DNA of 45,899 nt. It comes from an uncultured Oscillospiraceae bacterium (GTDB lineage Bacteria; Bacillota; Clostridia; Oscillospirales; Acutalibacteraceae). The DNA lies in NCBI GenBank assembly GCA_900539425.1, contig UQBX01000020.1, positions 1-45,899 on the forward strand, given 5' to 3'. Numbering within the stretch: the stretch's first letter is position 1; the number at the start of each line of letters is the position of its first letter. The position numbers and the translations under genes are program-made. The notes below the pieces were generated by a model. It saw nothing but the letters and a program-made list of their open reading frames with translations, was not told the DNA's origin and searched no databases. Of the stretch, positions 32,882 to 41,240 are shown piece by piece.

Positions 32882-34237
32882 TTAATAGATACCCTGAGCA
32901 AGCATAGCCTCAGCAACTTTTTCAAACCCGGCTATATTCGCGCCTGCAACAAGATTGTATCCGAGACCGTATTTTTCAGCCGCCGCAACTGAATGATTGT
33001 GAATATCTATCATAGCCTGGTGAAGTTTTCTGTCCACTTCCTCAGCAGACCAAGACAATCTCTGGCTGTTCTGGCTCATTTCAAGACCCGATACGCAAAC
33101 ACCGCCCGCGTTTACGGCCTTTGAAGGCGCTACGATAACACTTTCCTGCTCCATAAGATAATCAAGAGCATCAGCCGTGGTAGGCATATTGGAAACCTCA
33201 ATATAATACTTAACGCCGTTTGCAGCTATTGCTTTGGCATCATCGATATCCACTTCATTCTGCGTTGCACAAGGCATAACAATATCAATATCTTTAAGAT
33301 GCCACGGACGTTCGTCAGGTACAAATACTGCTGACGGGAATTTATCGCTGTAATCCTGAACTCTGTCTCTTCCGCTTGCACGCATTTCAAGCAGATAATC
33401 AATCTTTTCGGGAGTGCAGATGCCGTCCTTATCATAAACATATCCGCCGGGACCGCTGATAGTGAGCGGAATTGCGCCGAGTTCGTTCAGCTTCTTTATT
33501 GCGCCCCATGCAACGTTACCGAAACCTGATACAGCAACTCGTTTGCCTGCAAGTTTATCGTGCTCATGTTTAAGTACTTCACAAAGATAATAGACTGCGC
33601 CGAAACCGGTTGCTTCGGGACGCACAAGAGAGCCGCCGTATGAAATGCCCTTGCCGGTAATTACACCGTTTTCAAAAGCATCCGTGATGCGCTTGTACTG
33701 ACCGAAAAGGAAACCTATCTCCCTTGAGCCTACGCCGATGTCACCCGCAGGAACATCGATATTCGGCCCTATATGGCGGTAAAGTTCCGTCATAAATGCC
33801 TGGCAGAATCTCATTACCTCGTTTTTGCTCTTTCCTCTGGGGTCAAAATCAGAGCCGCCCTTAGCGCCGCCCATGGGCAGACCTGTAAGAGAATTTTTGA
33901 AAGTCTGCTCAAATCCAAGGAAATACATAATACTTGAATTTACACTGGGGTGAAAGCGCAGACCGCCTTTATAAGGACCGATAGATGAATTGAACTGAAC
34001 GCGGTAACCTCTGTTTACACGTGTTTTGCCCGCATCATCGACCCAGGCAATTCTGAAAGTAATCAACCTGTCCGGCTCTACCATTCGGGTAAGCAGATCA
34101 TCCTCAACATATTCGGGATGCGCTTCAATCACTTTTTCAAGTGAACGGTAAACTTCCTTAACGCACTGAATATATTCAGGCTTTGCGTTATCTCTTCTTT
34201 CAACTGTTTTTATTACGCTTTCAATATAAGCATTCAT
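32882..34237 (-). CDS. gdhA: Glutamate dehydrogenase
   Basis: 451 residues from ATG at 34237, typical of the hexameric bacterial type. Interconverts 2-oxoglutarate plus ammonium with glutamate. Motifs are KGGLRFHPSVNSSIMYFLGF, NSLTGLPMGGAKGGSDFDPRG (catalytic lysine in GGAKGG), DVPAGDIGVGSREIG and the Rossmann motif VSGFGNVAWGA. The residue after the second beta strand suggests that the coenzyme specificity cannot be settled from sequence alone; this length class is often NADP-dependent. The ribosome-binding site is AAGGGGG, which takes part in an inverted repeat at 34249-34283. Confidence 0.95.
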   Translation of the reverse strand: MNAYIESVIKTVERRDNAKPEYIQCVKEVYRSLEKVIEAHPEYVEDDLLTRMVEPDRLITFRIAWVDDAGKTRVNRGYRVQFNSSIGPYKGGLRFHPSVNSSIMYFLGFEQTFKNSLTGLPMGGAKGGSDFDPRGKSKNEVMRFCQAFMTELYRHIGPNIDVPAGDIGVGSREIGFLFGQYKRITDAFENGVITGKGISYGGSLVRPEATGFGAVYYLCEVLKHEHDKLAGKRVAVSGFGNVAWGAIKKLNELGAIPLTISGPGGYVYDKDGICTPEKIDYLLEMRASGRDRVQDYSDKFPSAVFVPDERPWHLKDIDIVMPCATQNEVDIDDAKAIAANGVKYYIEVSNMPTTADALDYLMEQESVIVAPSKAVNAGGVCVSGLEMSQNSQRLSWSAEEVDRKLHQAMIDIHNHSVAAAEKYGLGYNLVAGANIAGFEKVAEAMLAQGIY

Positions 34238-34248
34238 AAAAGAAATGC

Positions 34249-34283
34249 CCCCTTTCATAAATACTATTATATATGAAAGAGGG
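34249..34283 (-). promoter_or_regulatory. Inverted repeat covering the gdhA ribosome-binding region
   Basis: On the minus strand CCCTCTTTCATA (34283-34272) and TATGAAAGGGG (34259-34249) are complementary except for one position, around a 12-base AT loop. If both arms are transcribed, the hairpin would cover the AAGGGGG site. If the TATAAT in the loop is the -10 box, it is an operator instead. Confidence 0.5.
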
Positions 34284-34415
34284 TATTCAATCCATAAGCA
34301 TAATTTATAATTTTAAGTGAATTTTATTGTGCATTTTAACAATAATTTTTGAAATGAATAATCGCTCAGAGTGCAAATTCACCAAACTAAACAGTCAATT
34401 TCCGTGAGCCGCGGC

Positions 34416-35042
34416 TCAAAGATCAAGGTTTTCGAAATCACTCCAGTTTATTTTTCTGCCTTTGAAATACGTTATCATATCCTGCTCATTTATCTCTCTC
34501 ATAACGCGGCACGGATTACCCACAGCAACCACATTTGAAGGTATGTCCTTTGTTACCACGCTGCCTGCGCCTATAACGGTATTATCGCCTATTGTTACAC
34601 CCGGCATAATGAGAGCGCCCGCACCTATCCAGCAGTTTTTACCTATACGGACAGGAGCGTTATACTGTATGCCGTATTTTCTAAGGCACGGAGCAATCGG
34701 ATGACCTGCCGTTGCAACAGTAACATTAGGGGCAAACATAGTGCAGTCTCCCACATAGATATGTGTATCATCAACAAGGGTGAGATTGAAATTTGCATAT
34801 ACCCTGTTTCCGAAATGGACATGATGTCCTCCCCAGTTTGCATGAAGCGGCGGTTCGATATAACACTCCTCCCCTATCTCTGCAAACATATCTTTCAGCA
34901 TGGCACTGCGCTTTTCCATCTCACGGGGGCGGGTCATGTTAAAATCATAAAGATTTTCAAGGCACTTTTCCTGAAGATCGATAATATCATCGTCGTCCGG
35001 CAGATAAAGCACACCTGAATGCAGTTTTTCATTCATATCCAT
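34416..35042 (-). CDS. Sugar O-acetyltransferase (maltose/galactoside acetyltransferase type)
   Basis: 208 residues of the left-handed beta-helix group. An N-terminal helical part (DLQEKCLENLYDFNMTRPRE) is followed by hexapeptide repeats, YANFNLTLVDDTHIYVGDC and then GKNCWIGAGALIMPGVTIG and NTVIGAGSVVTKDIPSNVVA, with the acetyl-CoA site. The catalytic histidine is probably in VATAGHPIAP. The acceptor sugar is not defined. It begins 3 bases after the ABC ATPase stop codon, so it may be translated from the ABC message. There is no terminator between them. Confidence 0.92.
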   Translation of the reverse strand: MDMNEKLHSGVLYLPDDDDIIDLQEKCLENLYDFNMTRPREMEKRSAMLKDMFAEIGEECYIEPPLHANWGGHHVHFGNRVYANFNLTLVDDTHIYVGDCTMFAPNVTVATAGHPIAPCLRKYGIQYNAPVRIGKNCWIGAGALIMPGVTIGDNTVIGAGSVVTKDIPSNVVAVGNPCRVMREINEQDMITYFKGRKINWSDFENLDL

Positions 35043-35045
35043 AAA

Positions 35046-35819
35046 TCAGTTTCCTTTTTCAATGCTGATTCTGTCAAACACTTCAAGCAGGTCTTCTACT
35101 TTAGCATTTTCTTTTTCTTCTCCTCTGATATCCATAACGGCGTTACCCTCATGCATCATCACAAGGCGGTTTCCGTATTCTACGGCAAAACGCAGATTAT
35201 GTGTTACCATAAGAGTTGTTATCTTGTGTTTTTTAACAAGTCTGTCTGTAAGCTCCATTACACGCTCTGACGATTTAGGGTCAAGCGCCGCAATATGCTC
35301 GTCAAGAATAAGCAGCTCAAGATCGGTCATATTCGCTATCACAAGAGCCAAAGCCTGCCTTTGACCGCCTGATAGCGTGCCGACCTGTACGCCGAGTCTG
35401 TTTTCCAAACCCATATCACACTGCTCAAGAAGTGAACGGTAATAATCCAAACGCTTTTTATTTACACACCGGCCGAGTCCGAAAGCCTTATTCTTGTTAT
35501 CGGCAAGCGCCATATTCTCAAGTATTGTGAGGTCGGGGCAGGTTCCCATTTTTGGATCCTGAAACACTCTGCCTATGATTTTCGCTCTTTTATATTCCGA
35601 AACAGAAGTTATATCTTTGCCATTGAATATTATTTTTCCTTCATCGGGCCTGAGGGAGCCGCAGATAAGATTGAGCAGAGTTGTCTTACCACTGCCGTTT
35701 GAACCTATTACGGATACAAACTCTCCGTTCTCCACTTTGAAGTTGAATCCGTCAAAAACAGTTGCCTCATCCACTGTGCCTGCGTTGAAGCGCTTAGTTA
35801 TATTTTGGAGTTCAAGCAT
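35046..35819 (-). CDS. ABC importer ATP-binding protein (TrpZ-like type)
   Basis: 257 residues from ATG at 35819, behind GAGGAGGG; the longer frame upstream has no such site. Walker A GSNGSGKTT, signature LSGGQRQALALVIANM, Walker B LLILDEHIAALDP and switch VTHNLRFAV. The Walker B glutamate is kept (DEH). It overlaps the permease stop by 8 bases. With the permease and the separated binding protein it forms an importer of the type that handles amino acids (tryptophan/tyrosine in characterised cases); the substrate here is not known. Confidence 0.9.
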   Translation of the reverse strand: MLELQNITKRFNAGTVDEATVFDGFNFKVENGEFVSVIGSNGSGKTTLLNLICGSLRPDEGKIIFNGKDITSVSEYKRAKIIGRVFQDPKMGTCPDLTILENMALADNKNKAFGLGRCVNKKRLDYYRSLLEQCDMGLENRLGVQVGTLSGGQRQALALVIANMTDLELLILDEHIAALDPKSSERVMELTDRLVKKHKITTLMVTHNLRFAVEYGNRLVMMHEGNAVMDIRGEEKENAKVEDLLEVFDRISIEKGN

Positions 35820-36729
35820 TTTTCTCCCTCCTCTTTGACTTTTTGCCCATCTTGCTGAAAAGAAGAGCGGCAACAAACAGAACTGCCATAAGCAGCTTAT
35901 TATAATCGCTGGGAAGTCCTATTTCAACAGCTATCTGCAGGCACGCTTTATATATGACAGTACCTAAGATAACCATCGTTGTGGCTTTCATGAAGCCAAC
36001 CTTTTTGAACAGTGAAAGTCCGATTATAACACTTGAAAGTCCGAAAACTACCATACCTACACCCATCTGTGTATTAGCTGTTTCCGTGCTTTGCGCTATT
36101 ACCGCACCGCTTACCGCCGCAAGACCGTTGCCCAAAGCAAGACCGAGTATCTTTGACGCTCCCGGATTTTTGGCAAGCATTACAACATACTGCTGATTTG
36201 AACCCGTAGCGCGAAGAAGCATACCTGATTTTGTTTTGAGATAAAGATCCATGAGTACCTTGATAATTACGACAAAGATAAACAAAACAATGAGTTTTCT
36301 TACCGTTACGCCGCCTACAGTTTCAGGCAGAAGATTTGCCGCGCCCGTATTGAACACCGTCTTTTTGCCGAATATAGAGACTATCGACTGCCCGCCTGTG
36401 CCGAATTTGACCAGCACTAAATTTATAGATAGCAGCACGGTATAAACAAGAATACCGGAGAGAAGCGGCTGAAGCTTCAGCTTAACATGCAAAAGACCCG
36501 TTAGACAGCCTGCGGCAAGCCCGCAGGCAAAAGCGGCAAGAAGACTTATCCACGGATCTACGCCCTGAAAGATAAGTATTGAAGACACGATTCCGCCCAA
36601 AGGCATAGTGCCGTCTACAGACAGATCTGGGAAATCAAGTATACTGTATGACAGATAGACGCCGAGCGCGAGAATGGCGTATTTGAAGCCTTCCTCAAGC
36701 ACGACTTTTATAATATTTGCAGTTTCCAT
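35812..36729 (-). CDS. ABC importer permease (branched-chain/TrpY-like type)
   Basis: 305 residues with about eight membrane segments. The segment ALSNGLAAVSGAVIAQ-like stretch (GLALGNGLAAVSGAVIAQST) is the typical coupling-region motif of this permease class. It has its own promoter (36781-36809) and starts at ATG 36729. The matching substrate-binding lipoprotein is not next to it but 4.5 kb away (41241), beyond two glycosyltransferase genes on the other strand. Its C-terminus ends in a lysine/arginine-rich tail (KMGKKSKRREKNA). Confidence 0.9.
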   Translation of the reverse strand: METANIIKVVLEEGFKYAILALGVYLSYSILDFPDLSVDGTMPLGGIVSSILIFQGVDPWISLLAAFACGLAAGCLTGLLHVKLKLQPLLSGILVYTVLLSINLVLVKFGTGGQSIVSIFGKKTVFNTGAANLLPETVGGVTVRKLIVLFIFVVIIKVLMDLYLKTKSGMLLRATGSNQQYVVMLAKNPGASKILGLALGNGLAAVSGAVIAQSTETANTQMGVGMVVFGLSSVIIGLSLFKKVGFMKATTMVILGTVIYKACLQIAVEIGLPSDYNKLLMAVLFVAALLFSKMGKKSKRREKNA

Positions 36730-36780
36730 TTCATCACTTCCGTAATAAATAATTATTATGCCAAACTATTTAACTAATCG

Positions 36781-36809
36781 ATTATAGCAAAAAGAGAATA
36801 AATATTCAA
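36781..36809 (-). promoter_or_regulatory. Sigma-A promoter of the permease/ATPase unit
   Basis: TTGAAT (36809-36804), 17-base spacer, TATAAT (36786-36781) on the minus strand, about 50 bases before the permease start. It shows that this unit does not depend on the binding-protein promoter. Confidence 0.8.
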
Positions 36810-37060
36810 TAGAAATAAAAAATGTTAAAAGCGCTTTGAAAAATGCAAATAATCCGCTTGCGTTTAAGAATAATATTATCACCGCAAAACATTCAATTCA
36901 GCGGCAGTGCTTTTATCTGCCTGCGAAAAACATTGATATTTTTATAATTATATAGTAAAATTGAGATTATAAATTAAATTCTTTAGTAAACAGGCCGAAT
37001 TTTTTGTTATTAGAAATCCAAGGATATTCAGCCGAAACATTTACATTTTCCGGAGGAAAT
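36810..37060. other. Intergenic region between divergent units
   Basis: About 250 AT-rich bases between the permease promoter and the first glycosyltransferase. A TATAAT at 36943-36948 and TATAGT at 36951-36956 could be plus-strand -10 boxes, but I find no matching -35. No RNA gene or repeat is evident. The frame of the glycosyltransferase is open back to 37004 by chance. Confidence 0.4.
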
Positions 37061-39109
37061 ATGAACACATCCCATTCCGAAATAAACATCTGTATGATAA
37101 CGGACGATAACTATATTATGCCTACCTCTGTTGCTATCCACTCTATGATAGTAAACAAAGGCACCGGCAAATATAATTTTTATATCATTACCTCCAACCT
37201 TTCAGAAGAATCTGAAAAAGCATTTAAAAATTTTGAAAGAGAAGATGTTTCAGTAAAAATAATCCGTGAAAACGCTCAAAAAAGATTTGAAGGTTTTCAT
37301 GTTTTTTCAAATGATTCAATATGCGTTGCGTCAATATCAGCGCTTCTTAAATTCATAATTCCCGATCTTTTGCCGTCTCTTGATAAGGTGCTTTATCTTG
37401 ACGGGGACCTTATCGTTGAAAATGATCTGAGCGAACTTTATTCAACCGAGCTTGGTGATAATTATGCGGCAACGGTTCTTGACGTGAGCAAAGTATACTG
37501 GAAAAGTGAATTCAACTCCTGTGCAAAAAACTATTTTAACAGCGGTGTAATGCTGCTCAATCTTAAAAAAATGCGTGAGGATAACGTAAAGGATACGCTT
37601 ATAGAAACAAAGCGAAACCTTACAGACACCTCTTTAATGGATCAGAATGTTTTCAACATAGTGTTTGACGGAAAGACCGTTATGCTGCCTGTGAAATATA
37701 ATTTCCAGTCCATAAGCCTTGATAATTCCGGCAGCAAATGGGAAGTTGACGATATTGAAAAGAATTACAAAACAAAGTACGAAACAAAAGCAGATGTTTT
37801 CTCTGACGCTGAAATAATCCACTTTGCTTCAAAAAACAAACCGTGGAAAGACCCTACATCGGCACTTGCTTACAGATGGACACACTACTATCTTTCTCTT
37901 TATCCCGATAAAATGCCCGAAAGAAAAGAGAAGTACGGCATATCCGTAATAATGCCGTGTTACAACGCAGAAAAATATATAGAGGAAACTCTTGAATCCG
38001 TACTTGCCCAGACTTTCAAGAATTTTGAAATAATCCTTATTGATGACGGCTCTACGGATTCAACAAAAGAAATAATTGATAAATACGCCGAAAAATACAA
38101 CAACATCACCGCCTATCACCAAGAAAATCAGGGGCAGGGATACGAGCGTAATTTCGGTGTAAAAAAAGCGCAGGGAAAATACATCCACTTTATGGATAGT
38201 GATGACCTGCTTGAGCCTGACTGTTATGAGAAGGCATACACCTGCGCAATCGAAAATGACGCTGATCTGATTTTATTTGAAGCTAAATCATTTTTTGAAA
38301 ACGAACGTCTTGAAAAGGAAATGCCTCAATACAAGACCTGCTACACAAGAAAACTTGCATATCCAAAAATATACGGCGGCAGAGAGCTGTTTGTTTTGAT
38401 GCGCAGTACTGTGGGCATAATGGTATCTCCGTGTTTACAGCTTGTTAAGCGAGATATGCTCATAAATAACAGCATTGAATTTCCTGCCCTTAAAATGATG
38501 GAGGACAATCTTTACGTATATCAAACTCTTACTAGAGCAAACAGCGCAATAGTTCTGCACGATGCGTTTTATAAAAGAAGAGTGCGTGAAAATTCCACGA
38601 TGACAGCTTATAAAGAAAAAGAAGCTGTCAGGGCAATTGCATACACCATTCATGAATTTATTAAAGACTACAAAAACTCTGCCGAGTCTTTTGATTACAG
38701 CACGGCAATTTTTGAACATATAATCATGTTCTGCAAAGACCTAAAAAGATATTATACAAATCTTTGCAAAAGTCAGGGCAGGGACAACTGCCTGGACGAG
38801 CTCGGTGATATGAAAGAAATGGTTGCTTTATGCCTGTTCATTGCGGATTCCTGCAAGCAGAAAAATATGCGAATATACACAACCATTCAGTACAGAGAAC
38901 TGCATTATAAACTGCTGAAAGCATACAGAGATAAATCAGAAATCAATGCAAAACTTCATCAGACTTATAAGGAAAAATCAGATATTAATGCAAAGCTTCA
39001 GCAGGCGTACAAAGAAAAGTCTGCCAAAACAAAAGAGATAAAAAAACTTGAAAAACATTCTCTTTATCCTTTTCTTAAAAAGATTAAAAAATCCATAAAA
39101 AAGCACTGA
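37061..39109 (+). CDS. Two-domain glycosyltransferase, GT8 followed by GT2
   Basis: 682 residues from ATG at 37061 (GGAGG 5 bases upstream). The first domain (about 8-285) is GT8-like: CMITDDNYIMPTSVAIHSM, the metal motif DGD in KVLYLDGDLIVENDLSELY, and YFNSGVMLLNLKKMR. The second (about 292-520) is GT2-like: ISVIMPCYNAEKYIEETLES, ILIDDGSTDSTK and IHFMDSDDLLEPD with its DSD metal site. About 613-654 is a coiled coil of three 14-residue repeats, then a basic tail. No membrane segment or signal peptide is present, so it acts in the cytosol, probably on a wall or capsule polymer precursor or a glycan chain. Both active sites look intact. Confidence 0.88.
   Translation: MNTSHSEINICMITDDNYIMPTSVAIHSMIVNKGTGKYNFYIITSNLSEESEKAFKNFEREDVSVKIIRENAQKRFEGFHVFSNDSICVASISALLKFIIPDLLPSLDKVLYLDGDLIVENDLSELYSTELGDNYAATVLDVSKVYWKSEFNSCAKNYFNSGVMLLNLKKMREDNVKDTLIETKRNLTDTSLMDQNVFNIVFDGKTVMLPVKYNFQSISLDNSGSKWEVDDIEKNYKTKYETKADVFSDAEIIHFASKNKPWKDPTSALAYRWTHYYLSLYPDKMPERKEKYGISVIMPCYNAEKYIEETLESVLAQTFKNFEIILIDDGSTDSTKEIIDKYAEKYNNITAYHQENQGQGYERNFGVKKAQGKYIHFMDSDDLLEPDCYEKAYTCAIENDADLILFEAKSFFENERLEKEMPQYKTCYTRKLAYPKIYGGRELFVLMRSTVGIMVSPCLQLVKRDMLINNSIEFPALKMMEDNLYVYQTLTRANSAIVLHDAFYKRRVRENSTMTAYKEKEAVRAIAYTIHEFIKDYKNSAESFDYSTAIFEHIIMFCKDLKRYYTNLCKSQGRDNCLDELGDMKEMVALCLFIADSCKQKNMRIYTTIQYRELHYKLLKAYRDKSEINAKLHQTYKEKSDINAKLQQAYKEKSAKTKEIKKLEKHSLYPFLKKIKKSIKKH
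38921..39046 (+). repeat. Three tandem 42-bp coiled-coil repeats
   Basis: AYRDKSEINAKLHQ, TYKEKSDINAKLQQ and AYKEKSAKTKEIKK, each 14 residues (two heptads), in the C-terminal part of the first GT8-GT2 protein. A shorter unit precedes them (YRELHYKLLK). Confidence 0.9.
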
Positions 39110-39184
39110 CGCTGTTAATAAAAGCACACATACAGGCAGTGAATAAACGCTGACAGAAACGAAATCATCCGTTGCGGAGGAAAC

Positions 39185-41188
39185 ATGAAGACTTTCGATT
39201 CCGAAATAAACATTTGTATGATAACAGACAAAAATTATATTACTCCTGCTACTGTTGCGATACATTCTATGATAGTCAATAAAGGCAGTGAAAAATATAA
39301 TTATTTCATTATCACATCTAATATCTCCGAAGAGCAGGAAAAAGAATTTAAAAAATTTGAAAGAGAAGACGTAAGCGTCACCGTTATCCGTGAAAATGCA
39401 GAAAAGAGATTTAACGGTCTGCATAATTTTTCGGGCAATTCAACTTCTACCGCGTCAATAGCGGCACTTTTGAAATTTATAATTCCCGATCTTCTGCCTG
39501 ATATTGATAAAATCTTATATTTAGACAGTGACCTTATAGTTGAAAAAGACCTTGGTGAACTTTACGCAACAGAACTTGAAGAAAATTATGCCGCAGTTGC
39601 TGAGGACAGCTGTATGCACTGCCAAAGAGATGAATACACAGCGGCTGTTACGCACTATTTTAACAGCGGCGTAATGCTTTTAAATCTCAAAAAGATGCGT
39701 CAAAACAACATAAGCGCTGTGCTGATAGAAGCAAAAAGAAATATTTATGACGACACTCAGGTAGATCAGAATATTTTAAATATGGTTTTTGACGGAAAAG
39801 TAACAAGACTGCCCGTCAGATATAATCTTTCACCATATGGTGTTGAAAGCACATCAATCAATAATATCAATCTTAAATACGGCACTGAATATGAAACAAA
39901 AAGCGAACTTTTCTCAGACGCAGCCATAATTCATTTCAGTTCAGCAGTTAAGCCGTGGAATGATCCTTATTCGTGTTTTGCATACAAATGGAAACATTAT
40001 TATCTCTCTCTAAACAGCGATAAAAACAATGAACACAAAGAGAGATACGGAATTTCAACTGTTATCACCTGCCGCAACGCGGAAAAGCAAATTGAAAGCA
40101 CAGTAAAATCCGTGCTGGAACAGAATTTCAGCGATTTTGAAATAATCTTTGTTGATTACGGTTCAACAGACTCAACTGCTGAAATAATCCAAAAGCACAC
40201 TGAAAAATACAGCAATATTACCTTATATAACTTTAATGAAAGTTGCGAAGAAAGAGCCCGCAATTTCGGCATACAGAAAGCTCAGGGAAAATACGTTCAT
40301 TTAATTAACTGCGGTGATATTCTTGAGTGTGGCTGTTGGAAAAAAGCATACGCCATTGCAAACGAAAATGACACTGACGTGATTTTGTTTGAGGCAGAAG
40401 CTGCTCAGCGCAAAAACAACCGTATAATTAAAGATATATGTCCCAAAATTTATAACGGTAACGACCTGTTTGCTCAGTTTCTAAATGCCGGCACAATAAA
40501 TTTCTGCGCCGGAATGATGCTTGCAAAGCATGAATTTCTGACAGATAATAATATTACATTCCCCGAAACCGGCAATGATGCAGACAAGTATTTCATTTAT
40601 AAAACCGTTACTATGGCGAAGAATGCAATTGTTTTGCCTGACGCATTTTATAAAACAGGAATGCACGAAAGCATATACTCTTCCGACATCGGTGAAAAAG
40701 AAAAAATAATCAGTCTTTTTAACACTGTTATTGAATTAATCGGCGATTTCAACAATCAAGAAGAAATAATAGAATGCAACACCGTTATATTCAAATACAT
40801 TCAGGCTCTTTGCACAGAGCTTGAAAAGAAATACCGTGACTTTGAGAAAAAACACGGCAAAGAAAAATGCATTGAAGAGCTCGGAGATATCATAAACGCT
40901 GTTGACATATGTATGTTTATAGCAAGTTCGGGAGCTCACAGCGGACTTTGCAGATGCACAGGCGAAATATACAGGGAACTGAACGCAAAGCTCAAACAGA
41001 CTTACGAAGAAAAGTCTGAAATAAACGCAAAACTTCAGCAGACTTACAGGGAAAAGTCCGAACTAAATGCTAAACTTAAACAAACTTATAAAGAAAAGTC
41101 AGAAAAGACAAAACAGATAAAAAGACTGGAAAAATATTCGATTTATCCGTTAATGAAAAAAATAAAAAAAGCACTTAAAAACAAATGA
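39185..41188 (+). CDS. Two-domain GT8-GT2 glycosyltransferase paralogue with a degenerate GT2 domain
   Basis: 667 residues, a tandem paralogue of the preceding gene. The GT8 domain is well kept (MITDKNYITPATVAIHSM, metal motif DSD in ILYLDSDLIVEKDLGELY, HYFNSGVMLLNLKKMR). In the GT2 region the first motif is ISTVITCRNAEKQIESTVKS, but the acidic pair is now VDYGSTD and the metal site is INCGDILE, so the D-x-D/DD residues are lost. That domain is unlikely to transfer sugar and may bind substrate or partner instead. The C-terminal coiled-coil repeats and basic tail are as in the first protein. The start ATG at 39185 follows GGAGG. 75 bases separate the two genes, with no terminator seen. Confidence 0.88.
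   Translation: MKTFDSEINICMITDKNYITPATVAIHSMIVNKGSEKYNYFIITSNISEEQEKEFKKFEREDVSVTVIRENAEKRFNGLHNFSGNSTSTASIAALLKFIIPDLLPDIDKILYLDSDLIVEKDLGELYATELEENYAAVAEDSCMHCQRDEYTAAVTHYFNSGVMLLNLKKMRQNNISAVLIEAKRNIYDDTQVDQNILNMVFDGKVTRLPVRYNLSPYGVESTSINNINLKYGTEYETKSELFSDAAIIHFSSAVKPWNDPYSCFAYKWKHYYLSLNSDKNNEHKERYGISTVITCRNAEKQIESTVKSVLEQNFSDFEIIFVDYGSTDSTAEIIQKHTEKYSNITLYNFNESCEERARNFGIQKAQGKYVHLINCGDILECGCWKKAYAIANENDTDVILFEAEAAQRKNNRIIKDICPKIYNGNDLFAQFLNAGTINFCAGMMLAKHEFLTDNNITFPETGNDADKYFIYKTVTMAKNAIVLPDAFYKTGMHESIYSSDIGEKEKIISLFNTVIELIGDFNNQEEIIECNTVIFKYIQALCTELEKKYRDFEKKHGKEKCIEELGDIINAVDICMFIASSGAHSGLCRCTGEIYRELNAKLKQTYEEKSEINAKLQQTYREKSELNAKLKQTYKEKSEKTKQIKRLEKYSIYPLMKKIKKALKNK
41000..41125 (+). 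repeat. Three tandem 42-bp coiled-coil repeats, second paralogue
   Basis: TYEEKSEINAKLQQ, TYREKSELNAKLKQ and TYKEKSEKTKQIKR. These are more uniform than the copies in the first protein, particularly the first two, which suggests recent exchange or gene conversion within this array. Confidence 0.9.
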
Positions 41189-41194
41189 TATAAA

Positions 41195-41225
41195 AAGCGC
41201 CCGGGTTCAGTGAACCCGGGCGCTT
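41195..41225. terminator. Long perfect hairpin between convergent genes (probable two-way terminator)
   Basis: AAGCGCCCGGGTTCA (41195-41209) and its exact complement (41211-41225) around a single G, with an AAAAA/TTTTT run on the left side. It lies between the glycosyltransferase stop and the stop of the binding-protein gene. The T run favours the minus strand; plus-strand use is likely but has no T tract. Confidence 0.85.
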
Positions 41226-41240
41226 AATCAATATCGAATT

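Noticed and set aside
34405..34418. Perfect palindrome TGAGCCGCGGCTCA overlapping the acetyltransferase stop codon, as a terminator
   Set aside because: There is no T tract on either side and no space for a loop; kept only as a curiosity.
38921..41125. Short regular repeats as a CRISPR array
   Set aside because: The 42-bp units are inside coding frames, have no variable spacers and encode a heptad pattern; no cas gene is present.
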